Positions 48,155 to 57,263 of a stretch of 64,000 bases of DNA are shown here, piece by piece. Source of the stretch: Porphyromonas vaginalis. GTDB taxonomy: Bacteria; Bacteroidota; Bacteroidia; Bacteroidales; Porphyromonadaceae. How positions within the stretch are numbered: position 1 is the first letter of the stretch; each line of letters starts with the position of its first letter. The stretch is taken from contig NZ_CATQJU010000001.1 in the NCBI RefSeq assembly GCF_958301595.1, positions 930,001 to 994,000 on the forward strand, read 5' to 3'. The notes under the pieces were generated by a model that saw only the letters and a list, made by a program, of their open reading frames with translations, was not told the DNA's origin and did no database searches. Both the position numbers and the translations under genes were made by a program.

Positions 48155-50194
48155 TTAGTCTGCCGTAGCGCGCTCGAGTCGCTTCATAACAGCAAATATG
48201 AAAGCGGCAGAGAGTAGACAGCAGATGATTAGCACGCCCCAGAACCAGCCCATAGGCATCTTGTCCCAGAGAGAGCCCATCACGCCGACGAGCAGGTTAC
48301 CTATAGCGGTTGCTGCGAGCCAGCCACCCTGCATAAGACCAGCGTACTGTGGAGGAGCTACCTTAGAGACGAAGGAAAGACCCATCGGGCTAAGGAAGAG
48401 CTCCGCAAGTGTCAGTACGAAGTAGGTGCCGATCAGCCAATTAGGCGATACGAGCGTATCACTGGTACCATGGATATGAGCAGGAGCGGGTAGTGCGTAC
48501 ATAATCGTTGGAAGCAGTAGTACGCAGAATCCAACAGCTGCTAGGAGCATACCGATACCTATCTTGCGAGGAGCTGAGGGCTCCTTACCACGACTGGCTA
48601 GGTAACCAAAGAGACCTACCGTGATAGGCGTTAGCAGGATGATGAAGAATGGGTTGAACTGCTGGAAGATCTGAGGTGTAATGTTTCTCAGAGCATCACC
48701 GATAGGCTTGATGTCTACGAAGTATCCACCAGCGAGACCAGCGATACCTAGCACAACGAGGATTAAGCCTGTCTTGACATTCTTCTTACCGCCTAGTAGT
48801 CCGAAGGTAGAGAGATAAATACCGTACATGAAGCAGATGAAAGGTATCAGCATCAGTAGACTAAACGGCATATAGCCCGCAGCGTCTACACGTGATACGG
48901 TATAGTCTCGTGCGAAGAAGGTCATCGTCAAGCCGTTCTGGTGGAAAGCCATCCAGAAGAAGATCACAACGAAGAAGACCAGTCCTAGTGCGATGAGACG
49001 CTCCTTAACCTCAGCCTTAGACATCTCGACGACATGCGCTGAGCTGTCGCCCTGTGCTGCCATAGCCTTAGCTTGCTTGACGGTTACGTCTGCTGCCTTC
49101 CAGGTCTTACGACAGAGTACGAAGACCAAGATAGATATGATCAAGCTGATACAAGCCACAAAGAACGAGAGACTATAAGATTGTGACAAGGTCGTCGACA
49201 CATAGTGCTCACCGAAGGCACGCTCGAAGCTTAACTCTTGAGCTGCTTCACCTCTGTCTTCACGCTCCGCATTGAGCTTGTTGTTTAGATCAGCCGTCCA
49301 CTCAGCTGGGATCTGCAGCATAGCCACGCGCTCATTGATAGCAAACTTGGCTGGTTCGTCCTTAGCATTGCGACTGATGAGGATCTCATGGTCGGCATCT
49401 GTGATCTGCAGTTGAGGATCACTCACTAGCCCAGCTTTAGTATACTGGCGGAGAGCTGCTATACGTAGGTCGTGAAGAACCTGTGCCTCGTCCTCGGGGA
49501 ACATGACGCCAGCCTTCTTCTTAGCAGCTGAGATCTTTTGAGCCTGCTCCTCAGCCGTCAGCTGAGCATACTCAGGGTGCTTAGCTTGTAGCTCTGCGAT
49601 AAAGGCGTCAGCATCGACCGTCTCGTCGTTGAGCTTATTGTAGTTTGCAGGAACGGTTGCATCGTAGAAGTAGTTCTCCTTAGCTAGTACATTGTTCGTA
49701 ATCCAGTTACCCATGCTAGGAGCAAAGAAGGCACCGATATTGATGAACATGTAGAAGATAGAGAACGCCATATCACGTCCCTTAGAGTAGCGTGGGTCGT
49801 CATAGATCTTACCCACGAGTGCCTGTAGGTTACCCTTGAAGAGTCCCGTACCAGCAGCAATCAGGAAGAGGGACAAGAGCATGATCGTGATACCTGCACT
49901 TCCAGAGCCAAAAGGTAGCCCCAGGAGGAGGTAACCAGCGAACATGATCGTGACACCTGTAAAGATGGTCTTACCATATCCGAGCCATTTATCAGCTATG
50001 ATACCACCGAAGATTGGGAGGAAGTAGACCAGCGCTAGGAAGGTCCCATACAGCATACTAGTCGTTGCCGAGGAGAAGCCGAACTTCGCCTGTAGGTAGA
50101 GCGTCAATATGGCTAGCATCGTGTAGTAGCCGAAGCGCTCTCCCATGTTCGTTAGGGCCAATACGATAAGCCCCTTGGGGTGTTTATTTTCCAT
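48155..50194 (-). CDS. POT/PTR-family peptide transporter with a large hydrophilic insertion
   Basis: A 679-residue proton-coupled oligopeptide transporter, longer than the usual 450-520 residues. The excess is a hydrophilic segment at about 175-340 between membrane segments, rich in Ala, Glu and Lys. The N-terminal family motif reads NMGERFGYY: the first Glu of the usual ExxERFxYY proton motif is Asn here (residue 16). Other signs are GLFKGNLQALVGKIYDD and about fourteen hydrophobic segments. Peptide uptake suits an asaccharolytic, peptide-fermenting lifestyle. Confidence 0.9.
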   Translation of the reverse strand: MENKHPKGLIVLALTNMGERFGYYTMLAILTLYLQAKFGFSSATTSMLYGTFLALVYFLPIFGGIIADKWLGYGKTIFTGVTIMFAGYLLLGLPFGSGSAGITIMLLSLFLIAAGTGLFKGNLQALVGKIYDDPRYSKGRDMAFSIFYMFINIGAFFAPSMGNWITNNVLAKENYFYDATVPANYNKLNDETVDADAFIAELQAKHPEYAQLTAEEQAQKISAAKKKAGVMFPEDEAQVLHDLRIAALRQYTKAGLVSDPQLQITDADHEILISRNAKDEPAKFAINERVAMLQIPAEWTADLNNKLNAEREDRGEAAQELSFERAFGEHYVSTTLSQSYSLSFFVACISLIISILVFVLCRKTWKAADVTVKQAKAMAAQGDSSAHVVEMSKAEVKERLIALGLVFFVVIFFWMAFHQNGLTMTFFARDYTVSRVDAAGYMPFSLLMLIPFICFMYGIYLSTFGLLGGKKNVKTGLILVVLGIAGLAGGYFVDIKPIGDALRNITPQIFQQFNPFFIILLTPITVGLFGYLASRGKEPSAPRKIGIGMLLAAVGFCVLLLPTIMYALPAPAHIHGTSDTLVSPNWLIGTYFVLTLAELFLSPMGLSFVSKVAPPQYAGLMQGGWLAATAIGNLLVGVMGSLWDKMPMGWFWGVLIICCLLSAAFIFAVMKRLERATAD

Positions 50195-50233
50195 ATGAAT
50201 GGTTCGTTTATAGATTAGTATTTTTCAAGTTAT

Positions 50234-51343
50234 TCATTGCTGCGGTAGCTCGATCAGCTTGATAGAGCCACTCGTGAGGTCGAAGTATATCGTGTAGGGC
50301 AGCTGGCCTAGCTTGTCAGCACCGAGCTTGTGCTCTAGGAGTGCTGTACGCCCCCACTGCGCCACCGAGAACTCTAGCATGATCGCCTGGCTCCGCTCGG
50401 GCAGCTGTAGTGCTACACGAGCTCGTCCTGGCTCGATGTAGCGCAGTGCCTTGCTCTTGGTCAACTTATGTAGTTCCGCATCGCTCTGCTGCGTGGGATG
50501 ATCTAGTGCCTCGACACTTATGTATATAGGAGCTCCCGAGAGATCTGCCTTGTCGACCAAGCCGTACTGTGGCGCAAAGCGAGCCACCACCTGCTGTGAG
50601 GCCGGCTCGTCAATGGGTACGTCCACGATCTCCTCGTAGTATCGTCTCGTAGTACGACCAGCGAAGAGTGCCTGCAGTGCTGCTATCTCTTTGTCCAGTC
50701 CGTCTAGAACCATCTTGAGTGCTGGCCCGTCGCACGGCATCGTCTCGACTTGACCCGAGAGCAGCTCCACACGGCGCTCTCGTAGCTCGAAGAGTCTACT
50801 GGCCGCCACCTCAGCCTGCTTGGCACGTGAGGTCGCTAGGGCATACTCTTGAGGCAGTGCCTGGCTAGCCTCCTGTTGGGTTACCCCCTTAGGATAGTCC
50901 GCGAGGTAGTCTGTCGTGGAGGGCTTGTACGCCTTGCCGTGGAGTGAGTAGAGCAGCCCTTCGGGCGTTAGTGCCACCAGCTGCTCGACAGAGGGTGTCG
51001 CCACCGACTGGATCAGATAGCTCTGTGTCGTGTCGGGTACGCCATGAGCGTGCATCGCCACACGCTCTATCTGGTAGCGTGTCGTGGGCTGCGTCGCATA
51101 GCTCTCACCTAGATACCTAGAAGCGTAAGCGACCAGTGCACCAGGCTCAAACTGCTCCTCTGAGATAACAAAGTGTATACGTAGTTGTGTCTTCGGTAGA
51201 TAGTAAACGACCCCGTTCGCAGGCTGTTCGTCAGCCACGTACGGAGTCACAGTCGCCTGACGACTAGCGCAGCTCGTGAGCCACACCATCGTCATCGCAA
51301 GTACCCATCTAATTAGTCGGGTAGGGGTCTTAGGTCTGTGCAT
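50234..51343 (-). CDS. DUF4831-type lipoprotein
   Basis: A 369-residue exported lipoprotein: basic start (MHRPKTPTRLIRW), hydrophobic segment and lipobox LTSCASR. The mature part begins NGVVYYLPKTQLRIHFVI, as in Bacteroidota proteins of domain family DUF4831; the assignment is from memory of that pattern. There are repeated beta-like stretches and no catalytic motif. Function unknown. The gene stands alone, with its own -7 box 28 bases upstream. Confidence 0.7.
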   Translation of the reverse strand: MHRPKTPTRLIRWVLAMTMVWLTSCASRQATVTPYVADEQPANGVVYYLPKTQLRIHFVISEEQFEPGALVAYASRYLGESYATQPTTRYQIERVAMHAHGVPDTTQSYLIQSVATPSVEQLVALTPEGLLYSLHGKAYKPSTTDYLADYPKGVTQQEASQALPQEYALATSRAKQAEVAASRLFELRERRVELLSGQVETMPCDGPALKMVLDGLDKEIAALQALFAGRTTRRYYEEIVDVPIDEPASQQVVARFAPQYGLVDKADLSGAPIYISVEALDHPTQQSDAELHKLTKSKALRYIEPGRARVALQLPERSQAIMLEFSVAQWGRTALLEHKLGADKLGQLPYTIYFDLTSGSIKLIELPQQ

Positions 51344-51371
51344 AATCTACCAGTGAAAAATAGACTTGGGA

Positions 51372-51379
51372 CAAAGATA
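51372..51379 (-). promoter_or_regulatory. Promoter -7 box for the DUF4831 gene
   Basis: TATCTTTG on the minus strand, 28 bases before the ATG at 51343. Confidence 0.5.
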
Positions 51380-51385
51380 CGAAAA

Positions 51386-51495
51386 AGAGATTAGAGATCA
51401 GAAGTTAGAAGTTAGCTGTTGGCACTAGCACTCCGATTACTCCGATGGCTCCGATAGATCCGATTACTCCGGTAGCTCTAGCCAACAGCAACCCC
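51386..51495. repeat. Mixed low-complexity island
   Basis: AGATTAGAGATCAGAAGTTA units, then GCTGTTGGCAC, then ACTCCGATTACTCCGATGGC units and AGCCAACAGC. The same three repeat types in the same order occur beside element copies 1 and 2. Confidence 0.75.
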
Positions 51496-51507
51496 CCTCA
51501 AAAAAAA

Positions 51508-51802
51508 CTGGGCAAATTCGACGTCAGATCGCTGCAATAATTTAGAGTTGACTACATATCGATACGAGTCGGTGTCGGGGAAAAGTGATTTCCACGTGGA
51601 TATTTCGAAATGCCCACGTGGAGAATAAAAAATTCCTCCGAAGTTTCATTTGATTCTTCCGAAGTTTCATTTCATTCCTCCGAAGTTTTATTTCGCGCCC
51701 ACGTGGAAAATAAAAAATATCCACGTGGAGATTTGAGATTTACCACGTGGATATTCGAGAAAGGAGGGAATCGGACGATTTCCCCCGTAAAGATATGTAA
51801 AG
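51508..51802 (+). repeat. Dispersed ~296-bp palindromic element, copy 3, with reversed core
   Basis: The flanks match copies 1 and 2 in order and orientation (GCAATAATTTAGAG, TTTCCACGTGGATATTTCG, CCCCGTAAAGATATGTAAA). The core (about 51632-51690) is reversed. The 49 bases at 51637-51685 are the exact reverse complement of 23559-23607 in copy 2, including the order of its two different spacer variants. It lies between the DUF4831 and U32 genes. Confidence 0.9.
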
Positions 51803-51838
51803 GTGCTAGGGGTTAGAAGTTAGAGATCAGAGATTAGT
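51803..51838. repeat. TTAGAGG-type low-complexity repeat
   Basis: GTGCTAGGGGTTAGAAGTTA and following TTAGAGATCAGAGATTAG units abut the right end of element copy 3 and run into the last codons of the U32 peptidase gene. Confidence 0.65.
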
Positions 51839-53764
51839 TTGAGGAGAATCTAGCCACAGGGTCATCATGCAGTGGCGACAGTCGTTTGCGACGCGCAGCC
51901 GATCTCGCCCACGGACTAGATAGAGTGGCAACGCAAAGGGTGGCTTGCGCCCCGTCCGTGTACAGTAGCCGAGCTGATGCAGTAGGCAGTGACGGGTAAA
52001 CATCACGGGGATTGATCCCTCGGGACGCTCAACCTCGAGGGCGGGAGCGATGCTCCCTGAGACGCCTAGCTGGCGGTAGAGCTGACGTGCCGACTCATTG
52101 GCCACATTGTAGGTGAAGTCTAGCGTGTCGGGCAGACCATACCGCTGACGTGCCGTAGGGTCTGGCGTGTGGAGTCGGTCGATGCGCTTCTGCTGTAGTG
52201 GCTTACCGATGGCATCTCTGCGCTGTAGTGCTAGAGCGATGCATTGACGCTGCAGCTCCTCCGCGAGCTCTCGTCGCAGCTCCGCAACGAGCGAGGGCGG
52301 GACGAAGAGTCCGTATAACTTTATGGTCACCTCTGTAGCTCTGTATGGTGTGTCGCCGAGCTTGCGAAGGGTGCGCTCTACGTGAGCCGTATTGTCTCGC
52401 TGCGCAGGCTCTAGCGTGACCGATCGGCTACGTGTGATCGACAGGTCGGGTGCCTCCGTGAGTTGCATTTGTAGTGCGAGCCGGTCGGGCGTTGCCTCCA
52501 GATGTAGCGACACCGGTATAGTGCGGGTAGAGGCATCGGGGCGTAGGAGCTGAGCCTCTAGGAGATGATTGAGGTTGCGCCAGAGCGTCGACCCCTGTGG
52601 CAGTTCTAGCGCTTGGGAGAGACGCAGACGATAGTGTCCTGCTCGCCTAGCGGGCGTCACTTGGTTGATCTGTGCTCCGATGAGCTTCTTGTCGATAGCG
52701 TAAGCGACCACCCCGTCGCCATTAGCGAGCATGATGTCGTCGCTCAGGAGTGCTATCTCTAGCTCTTTGCCTCGGCTCTGGATTACCGTACCGATCGGCT
52801 GACCGAGGCTTTTGCTGCTAAAGGGTGTGATGCTGTCGGTAGGAATAGGCGAACCGAGGGGCGTATTGTAGCTAGTAAAGGGGCGGGCAAAGGTCGCCTC
52901 AGGCTGCGGCGTGAAGGTGTACTCCGCCACTCCCCATGAGGGACGTCGCAACTCGCCACTACGACGAGTCAAGATCTCGTCTAGCACTCTACGATAGTGG
53001 GCGATGACGTTGCGCACGTAAGGGATCGCCTTGAGTCGCCCCTCCACCTTGAAGGAGCTGACGCCCGCATCGATCATCTCTTCGATGATCTCGGTGCGGT
53101 TGAGATCTTTCAGAGAGAGTAGGTGCTCGCCCTGGCGTAGCTTTTGTCCCTGAGCATCGACGAGATCATAAGTCATGCGGCAGTACTGAGCGCATTGCCC
53201 CCGATTGGCACTGCGCTGCGAGAGTGCCTCGGAGATAAAGCAGCGACCACTGTAAGAGACGCAGAGTGCCCCATGGACGAACGCCTCTAGTCGCAGCGGG
53301 GTCTTGTCGCGCACCGCCACAATGTCCTGACAGCTCCACTCGCGTGGCAAGACAGCCTGCTCGAAGCCTAGATCGGAGAGCATCTGCAGCTGCTCTAGCG
53401 AGTGATTATGGCACTGCGTGCTAGCGTGTAGCGGGATAGGCGGTAGCTCCTGGGTGAGTAGTCCGAGATCCTGTATGATGAGTGCGTCTGCGCCCGCCTC
53501 GTAGAGCTGATGCGCCATCTCGACGGCGTGCGTTAATTGACTATCAGTGAGGATCGTATTGAGCGCTACATAGACTCGTGCGGCATAGCTGTGAGCTGCA
53601 TCGCAGAGTTGCCGTATATCTTCGAGCGAGACCCCGACAGCACTCCTAGCACCATACTGAGGAGCGCCTACGTAGACCGCATCGGCACCCGCCGAGAGTG
53701 CCACCAGACCACCCTCGAGCGAGGAGGCTGGAGCCAAGAGCTCTATGTCGCGTAGTGTAGTCAA
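51827..53764 (-). CDS. U32-family peptidase/RlhA-like protein
   Basis: A 645-residue protein of the collagenase-like U32 family (PrtC, YegQ/RlhA). The family signature is EAFVHGALCVSYSGRCFIS at about residues 167-185. Further conserved cysteines lie in NRGQCAQYCRMTYD and, in the C-terminal part, HCLLHQLGYCTRTG and NDCRHCMM, probably an iron-sulphur site. Members act as proteases or in 23S rRNA cytidine hydroxylation. The extra C-terminal part (from about 400) is usual for the long form. It starts 13 bases after upp, so the two form an operon. Confidence 0.88.
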   Translation of the reverse strand: MTTLRDIELLAPASSLEGGLVALSAGADAVYVGAPQYGARSAVGVSLEDIRQLCDAAHSYAARVYVALNTILTDSQLTHAVEMAHQLYEAGADALIIQDLGLLTQELPPIPLHASTQCHNHSLEQLQMLSDLGFEQAVLPREWSCQDIVAVRDKTPLRLEAFVHGALCVSYSGRCFISEALSQRSANRGQCAQYCRMTYDLVDAQGQKLRQGEHLLSLKDLNRTEIIEEMIDAGVSSFKVEGRLKAIPYVRNVIAHYRRVLDEILTRRSGELRRPSWGVAEYTFTPQPEATFARPFTSYNTPLGSPIPTDSITPFSSKSLGQPIGTVIQSRGKELEIALLSDDIMLANGDGVVAYAIDKKLIGAQINQVTPARRAGHYRLRLSQALELPQGSTLWRNLNHLLEAQLLRPDASTRTIPVSLHLEATPDRLALQMQLTEAPDLSITRSRSVTLEPAQRDNTAHVERTLRKLGDTPYRATEVTIKLYGLFVPPSLVAELRRELAEELQRQCIALALQRRDAIGKPLQQKRIDRLHTPDPTARQRYGLPDTLDFTYNVANESARQLYRQLGVSGSIAPALEVERPEGSIPVMFTRHCLLHQLGYCTRTGRKPPFALPLYLVRGRDRLRVANDCRHCMMTLWLDSPQTNL

Positions 53765-53777
53765 CGGAGCTACTCTT

Positions 53778-54437
53778 TTAGAGCTTACTACCGAAGGCTA
53801 GATCGCCTGCATCGCCTAGTCCTGGGACGATGTAAGCATGCTCGTTGAGTGCTGGGTCGATGACAGCCACCCAGAGTGTGACGGGATCCTTGTCGTCAAA
53901 CTGAGACTGGAGGAAGTCGATAGCTTGCTGGCTAGCCACGATGGCGACCATGTGGGTGTGGCGAGGTGTGCCACAGCTCTTGAGGAGCGCCTGCCAGGAT
54001 AGATGCATAGAGCCTCCCGTGGCGAGCATCGGGTCAACGAGGAGTAGCTCCTTGCCAGTCAAGTCTGGCGCAGCAACATACTCGACATGGATGTCAAAGT
54101 CTTCGTCATCCTTGACTTTGCGATAGGCGGAGATGAAAGCATTTTCGGCACGATCGAAGAAGTCTAGGAAGCCGTGATGAAGGGGTAGTCCAGCACGGAG
54201 GATCGTTGCCACGACGAGCTGCTCGTCTAGTACGGCTGTGGGGGCAGTGCCGAGTGGCGTCTCCACGGGACGTGTCTGGTAGTGGAGCTGCTTGCTCAGC
54301 TCGTAAGCCATGATGTGGCCGATGCGCTCGATGTTTGCTCTAAAGCGTAGGGGATCTCTCTGGATCTCTCGGTCTCGTATCTCAGAGATGAAGTGGGTCA
54401 GGAGTGAAGGTCTCTCGGATAGATTGTATACCTGCAT
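53778..54437 (-). CDS. upp: Uracil phosphoribosyltransferase
   Basis: A 219-residue pyrimidine-salvage enzyme making UMP from uracil and PRPP. The PRPP loop is LLVDPMLATGGSM near residues 133-145. TILRAGLPLHHGF and the C-terminal uracil-binding NEHAYIVPGLGDAGD are present. The length is slightly above that of E. coli Upp. Its promoter overlaps that of the divergent porT-like gene. Confidence 0.94.
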   Translation of the reverse strand: MQVYNLSERPSLLTHFISEIRDREIQRDPLRFRANIERIGHIMAYELSKQLHYQTRPVETPLGTAPTAVLDEQLVVATILRAGLPLHHGFLDFFDRAENAFISAYRKVKDDEDFDIHVEYVAAPDLTGKELLLVDPMLATGGSMHLSWQALLKSCGTPRHTHMVAIVASQQAIDFLQSQFDDKDPVTLWVAVIDPALNEHAYIVPGLGDAGDLAFGSKL

Positions 54438-54469
54438 GAGCTTTACTATGTTTGGGTGCTTAAATTAGG

Positions 54470-54477
54470 CAAATATA
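54470..54477 (-). promoter_or_regulatory. Promoter -7 box for upp
   Basis: TATATTTG on the minus strand, 32 bases before the upp ATG. It is only three bases from the -7 box of the divergent gene. Confidence 0.5.
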
Positions 54478-54480
54478 CAA

Positions 54481-54488
54481 TATCTTTG
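54481..54488 (+). promoter_or_regulatory. Promoter -7 box for the porT-like gene
   Basis: TATCTTTG on the plus strand. It lies inside the longest open frame (ATG at 54456), so the true start must be further downstream, for example TTG 54501 or GTG 54528. Confidence 0.55.
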
Positions 54489-54527
54489 CCGGATAGACGT
54501 TTGAATCACGTAGTCAATTACTCTTTT

Positions 54528-55292
54528 GTGAAGCAAGACGCAAGTACATATCATACCTATTCACTAGGTCGTCGCCATGGGCTGGTGGGGCTGCTGCTAC
54601 TGCTGCTACTGGTGCCGATGGCTACCACGCTCTCAGCACAGACGGCGCGACCGATGACGCGACCCTATGCGGATCATAGACGATTTAACTGGGGATTTCA
54701 CGTGGGAGTGCATGTGGAGGATCTAATCATCGACAACCTAGGCCCGACGGAGGGGGAGGCGCAAACGCTCTATGCGGCAGTGCCGAGCTATAGTCCAGGC
54801 TTTAGCGTAGGGGTCATAGCCAACTACAACCCGCACATGGACTGGAGTATACGACTGCTTCCGACACTACACTTTGGGGAGCAGCGATTGCTCTTTAGGT
54901 CTTGGGAGGCAACGGGCGACGAGGCTTTTGAATCGATGCCGATGCGCAACAGTCAGATCGAGTTACCACTGCTGGTTAAGTACAGCTCTGTGCGCTTTAA
55001 CGACACCCGCCCATATCTCGTGGGGGGCGTCTACGGCTTGCTACACATGGGTCAGAAAAAGGGTGCCCCCTTGCAGTTCGCACCGCTCTCAGCGGGCTGG
55101 ACCTTTGGCGTAGGGTGCGACATTTACCTGCGCTACTTCAAGCTCTCGCCGGAGCTACGCTTTGACTTTGGCTTTACTGACCTGATCCGTCACAACAGAC
55201 CCGACCTGGATGAGGGTGCTAGCATGCGCTACACCAATGCATTGCGCCGTGGTACGGGGCGGATGATCATGCTCACCTTCTGCTTCGAGTAG
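54528..55292 (+). CDS. porT: PorT-like outer-membrane beta-barrel protein (type IX secretion)
   Basis: A protein of about 254 residues with a signal peptide (GLVGLLLLLLLVPMATTLSAQ), then a beta-barrel pattern: FNWGFHVGVHVEDL, PGFSVGVIANYNPHMDWSIRLLPTLHFG, YLVGGVYGLLHMG, ending in an aromatic residue near the C-terminus (MLTFCFE). PorT of P. gingivalis has this size and is needed for type IX secretion of gingipains; the match is from memory, not a search. The frame is open from an ATG at 54456, but a promoter box at 54481 lies inside it. I therefore use GTG 54528; TTG 54501 is possible. Confidence 0.75.
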   Translation: MKQDASTYHTYSLGRRHGLVGLLLLLLLVPMATTLSAQTARPMTRPYADHRRFNWGFHVGVHVEDLIIDNLGPTEGEAQTLYAAVPSYSPGFSVGVIANYNPHMDWSIRLLPTLHFGEQRLLFRSWEATGDEAFESMPMRNSQIELPLLVKYSSVRFNDTRPYLVGGVYGLLHMGQKKGAPLQFAPLSAGWTFGVGCDIYLRYFKLSPELRFDFGFTDLIRHNRPDLDEGASMRYTNALRRGTGRMIMLTFCFE

Positions 55293-55308
55293 GCGAGACG
55301 GCACACAG

Positions 55309-56445
55309 CTACTCCTCCGACTTCCACTGCGTAGAGAGCGCGTGGTAGATCCTCTCGGCTGCCACCTGCGAGGCTACTCGTGACGGCTCTAGTCGCTGGC
55401 GCACCATACGATATTGCGCTTGCTGCGTCTGATAGGCTGTGCTCTCACGATCGAGAAGTGGCGTCAGCGCTTGAACTAGTCGCTGCGCTGTCACAGCATC
55501 GCCCAGCAGTTCCTCGACGACGGGAGACTCGGCAATCAAGTTGACCAATGAAAAGTATCGGATCGGCAGGAGATGGTCGAACGCCCAACGCGCTAAGCGC
55601 CCTGCAGGGAGACGATAGGCGACCACTTGTGGGGTGCCTATGAGTGCTGTCTCAAGCGTGGCTGTCCCGGAGGTGACCAACGCTGCCGAGGCGCCAGCCA
55701 AGAGCGGGAGCGTCTCATCGATGACGAGCTCTATGCGCTCACTGAGATAGGGTGTGTAGTGCGCTGGATCGATGCTCGGTGCTCCTGCGATGACGGCTCG
55801 CCAGGGAGCGGGTAGGAGGTCTATCGCTCGGCGCATGATCGGTAGGTTACGGGCTATCTCAGCTTCGCGACTCCCTGGGAGGAGTGCTACGTAAGGTCGT
55901 TCCGTATCGCACAGCTTAGCATTGCTATCCAGTAGCTCGCCCACGCTCTGTATACTCGGATTGCCCACGTAGCGGGCATTGACGCCACGCTGCGAGAGGT
56001 AGTCCGCCTCAAAGGGGAGGATCGTCAAGCAGAGATCCGTGTAGCTCCGGAGACGCTTGATGCGTCTACGACGAGAGGCCCACACCTTAGGCGGGATGTA
56101 GTAAACCACTGGCACGCCGTGACGATGCGCCATCGGGAGCGTGTAGCGCAGGTTAAAGCCTCCGTAGTCGATCGGGATGACTACGTCAGGCGGATTCGAG
56201 CGCATCTCCTCTTGTAGTAGGCGCGCTGCTAGTCTTATCTTGCTCATACTGCGCAGCACACTCGTGAAGCCCATGACCGCTATCTCACGGTAGTGGTAAA
56301 GGGGAGCTACACCCGCCTGCTGCGCCATCTTGTCCCCCCCAATAAAGGCAAAAGCGGCCTTCGCATCGACCGCTTTGAGTGAGGCGATGAGCCGTGCACC
56401 ATGCTCGTCGCCAGAGGCTTCGCCAGCTATGAGGAGGTATTTCAT
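55309..56445 (-). CDS. lpxB: Lipid-A-disaccharide synthase
   Basis: A 378-residue GT19 glycosyltransferase that joins UDP-2,3-diacylglucosamine and lipid X. It begins MKYLLIAGEASGDEHGARLI, the typical LpxB opening. It also has VVIPIDYGGFNLRY, PVVYYIPPKVWASRRRRI, VALLPGSREAEIARNLPI and SGTATLETALIGTPQVVAYR. It follows surE by 19 bases in the glyS-FKBP-surE-lpxB group on the minus strand. Confidence 0.96.
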   Translation of the reverse strand: MKYLLIAGEASGDEHGARLIASLKAVDAKAAFAFIGGDKMAQQAGVAPLYHYREIAVMGFTSVLRSMSKIRLAARLLQEEMRSNPPDVVIPIDYGGFNLRYTLPMAHRHGVPVVYYIPPKVWASRRRRIKRLRSYTDLCLTILPFEADYLSQRGVNARYVGNPSIQSVGELLDSNAKLCDTERPYVALLPGSREAEIARNLPIMRRAIDLLPAPWRAVIAGAPSIDPAHYTPYLSERIELVIDETLPLLAGASAALVTSGTATLETALIGTPQVVAYRLPAGRLARWAFDHLLPIRYFSLVNLIAESPVVEELLGDAVTAQRLVQALTPLLDRESTAYQTQQAQYRMVRQRLEPSRVASQVAAERIYHALSTQWKSEE

Positions 56446-56464
56446 AGCTTGTCTGTCTATTGCT

Positions 56465-57229
56465 CTAGAGATGTAGCGGCCACTGCTGGGCGACCTGCTC
56501 TAGGAAGGGGTGATCTGTCATATCGATCTGCAGGGGTGAGATCGTAGCGTAGCCCTCGATGAGCCAGTAGTGATCCGTCCCCGTACGTTGATCGGGATCG
56601 ACCTGATCGCCCTGCATCCAGTAGACAGGAGTGCCGTGCGGCGTCTCGGCACGCATATACTCATTGACGAAGCGACCCGTACCTTGTGGTGCCCACTTGA
56701 TACCCTTGGCAGAACCCTTCGGGAAGTTGACATTGAGCATCGTCGTATGCGGTAGCCCATGCTCGACCACCTGCGGGATGAACTGCTTGGCAAAAGCGCA
56801 TACCTCGCTAAAGTCGCACTTGTCGCTGTGGTTAGCTAGCGAGAAAGCAACCGCTGGTATACGTGCTATGGCGGCCTCTATGGCAGCTCCCACGGTACCT
56901 GAGTAGATGGCGCAGATGCCGTCGTTGCGCCCATGGTTGATCCCTGAGATCACCAGGTCTGGCAGCTCAGAGGCAAAGAGCGTATTAAGAGCCAGCTTGA
57001 CACAATCTACGGGCGTACCCGAGCAACTGTAGAGCTGATAGGGGAGCTGCGCACTCTCCTCCATAAAGGAGAGCCGTAGCGGTGTGCGGGAGGTAATCTG
57101 CGAAGAGGCTCCCGAGCGGGGCTCCGTGGGGGCGACGACCGTCACCGTCGCTATCTGGGCAAGCGTCTCCGCCAGCTCACGGATCCCCTGCGCATGGACG
57201 CCATCATCGTTAGTCAGTAGTATCTTCAT
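56465..57229 (-). CDS. surE: 5'/3'-nucleotidase SurE
   Basis: A 254-residue phosphatase acting on nucleoside monophosphates and short polyphosphate. The metal-binding start is MKILLTNDDGVHAQGI. SGINHGRNDGICAIYSGTVGAAIEA carries the other ligands. The length is normal. It lies between the FKBP-lipoprotein gene and lpxB. Confidence 0.95.
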   Translation of the reverse strand: MKILLTNDDGVHAQGIRELAETLAQIATVTVVAPTEPRSGASSQITSRTPLRLSFMEESAQLPYQLYSCSGTPVDCVKLALNTLFASELPDLVISGINHGRNDGICAIYSGTVGAAIEAAIARIPAVAFSLANHSDKCDFSEVCAFAKQFIPQVVEHGLPHTTMLNVNFPKGSAKGIKWAPQGTGRFVNEYMRAETPHGTPVYWMQGDQVDPDQRTGTDHYWLIEGYATISPLQIDMTDHPFLEQVAQQWPLHL

Positions 57230-57263
57230 AGTGTATAGATTTAAGGTTTACAGTAGGACAAGT

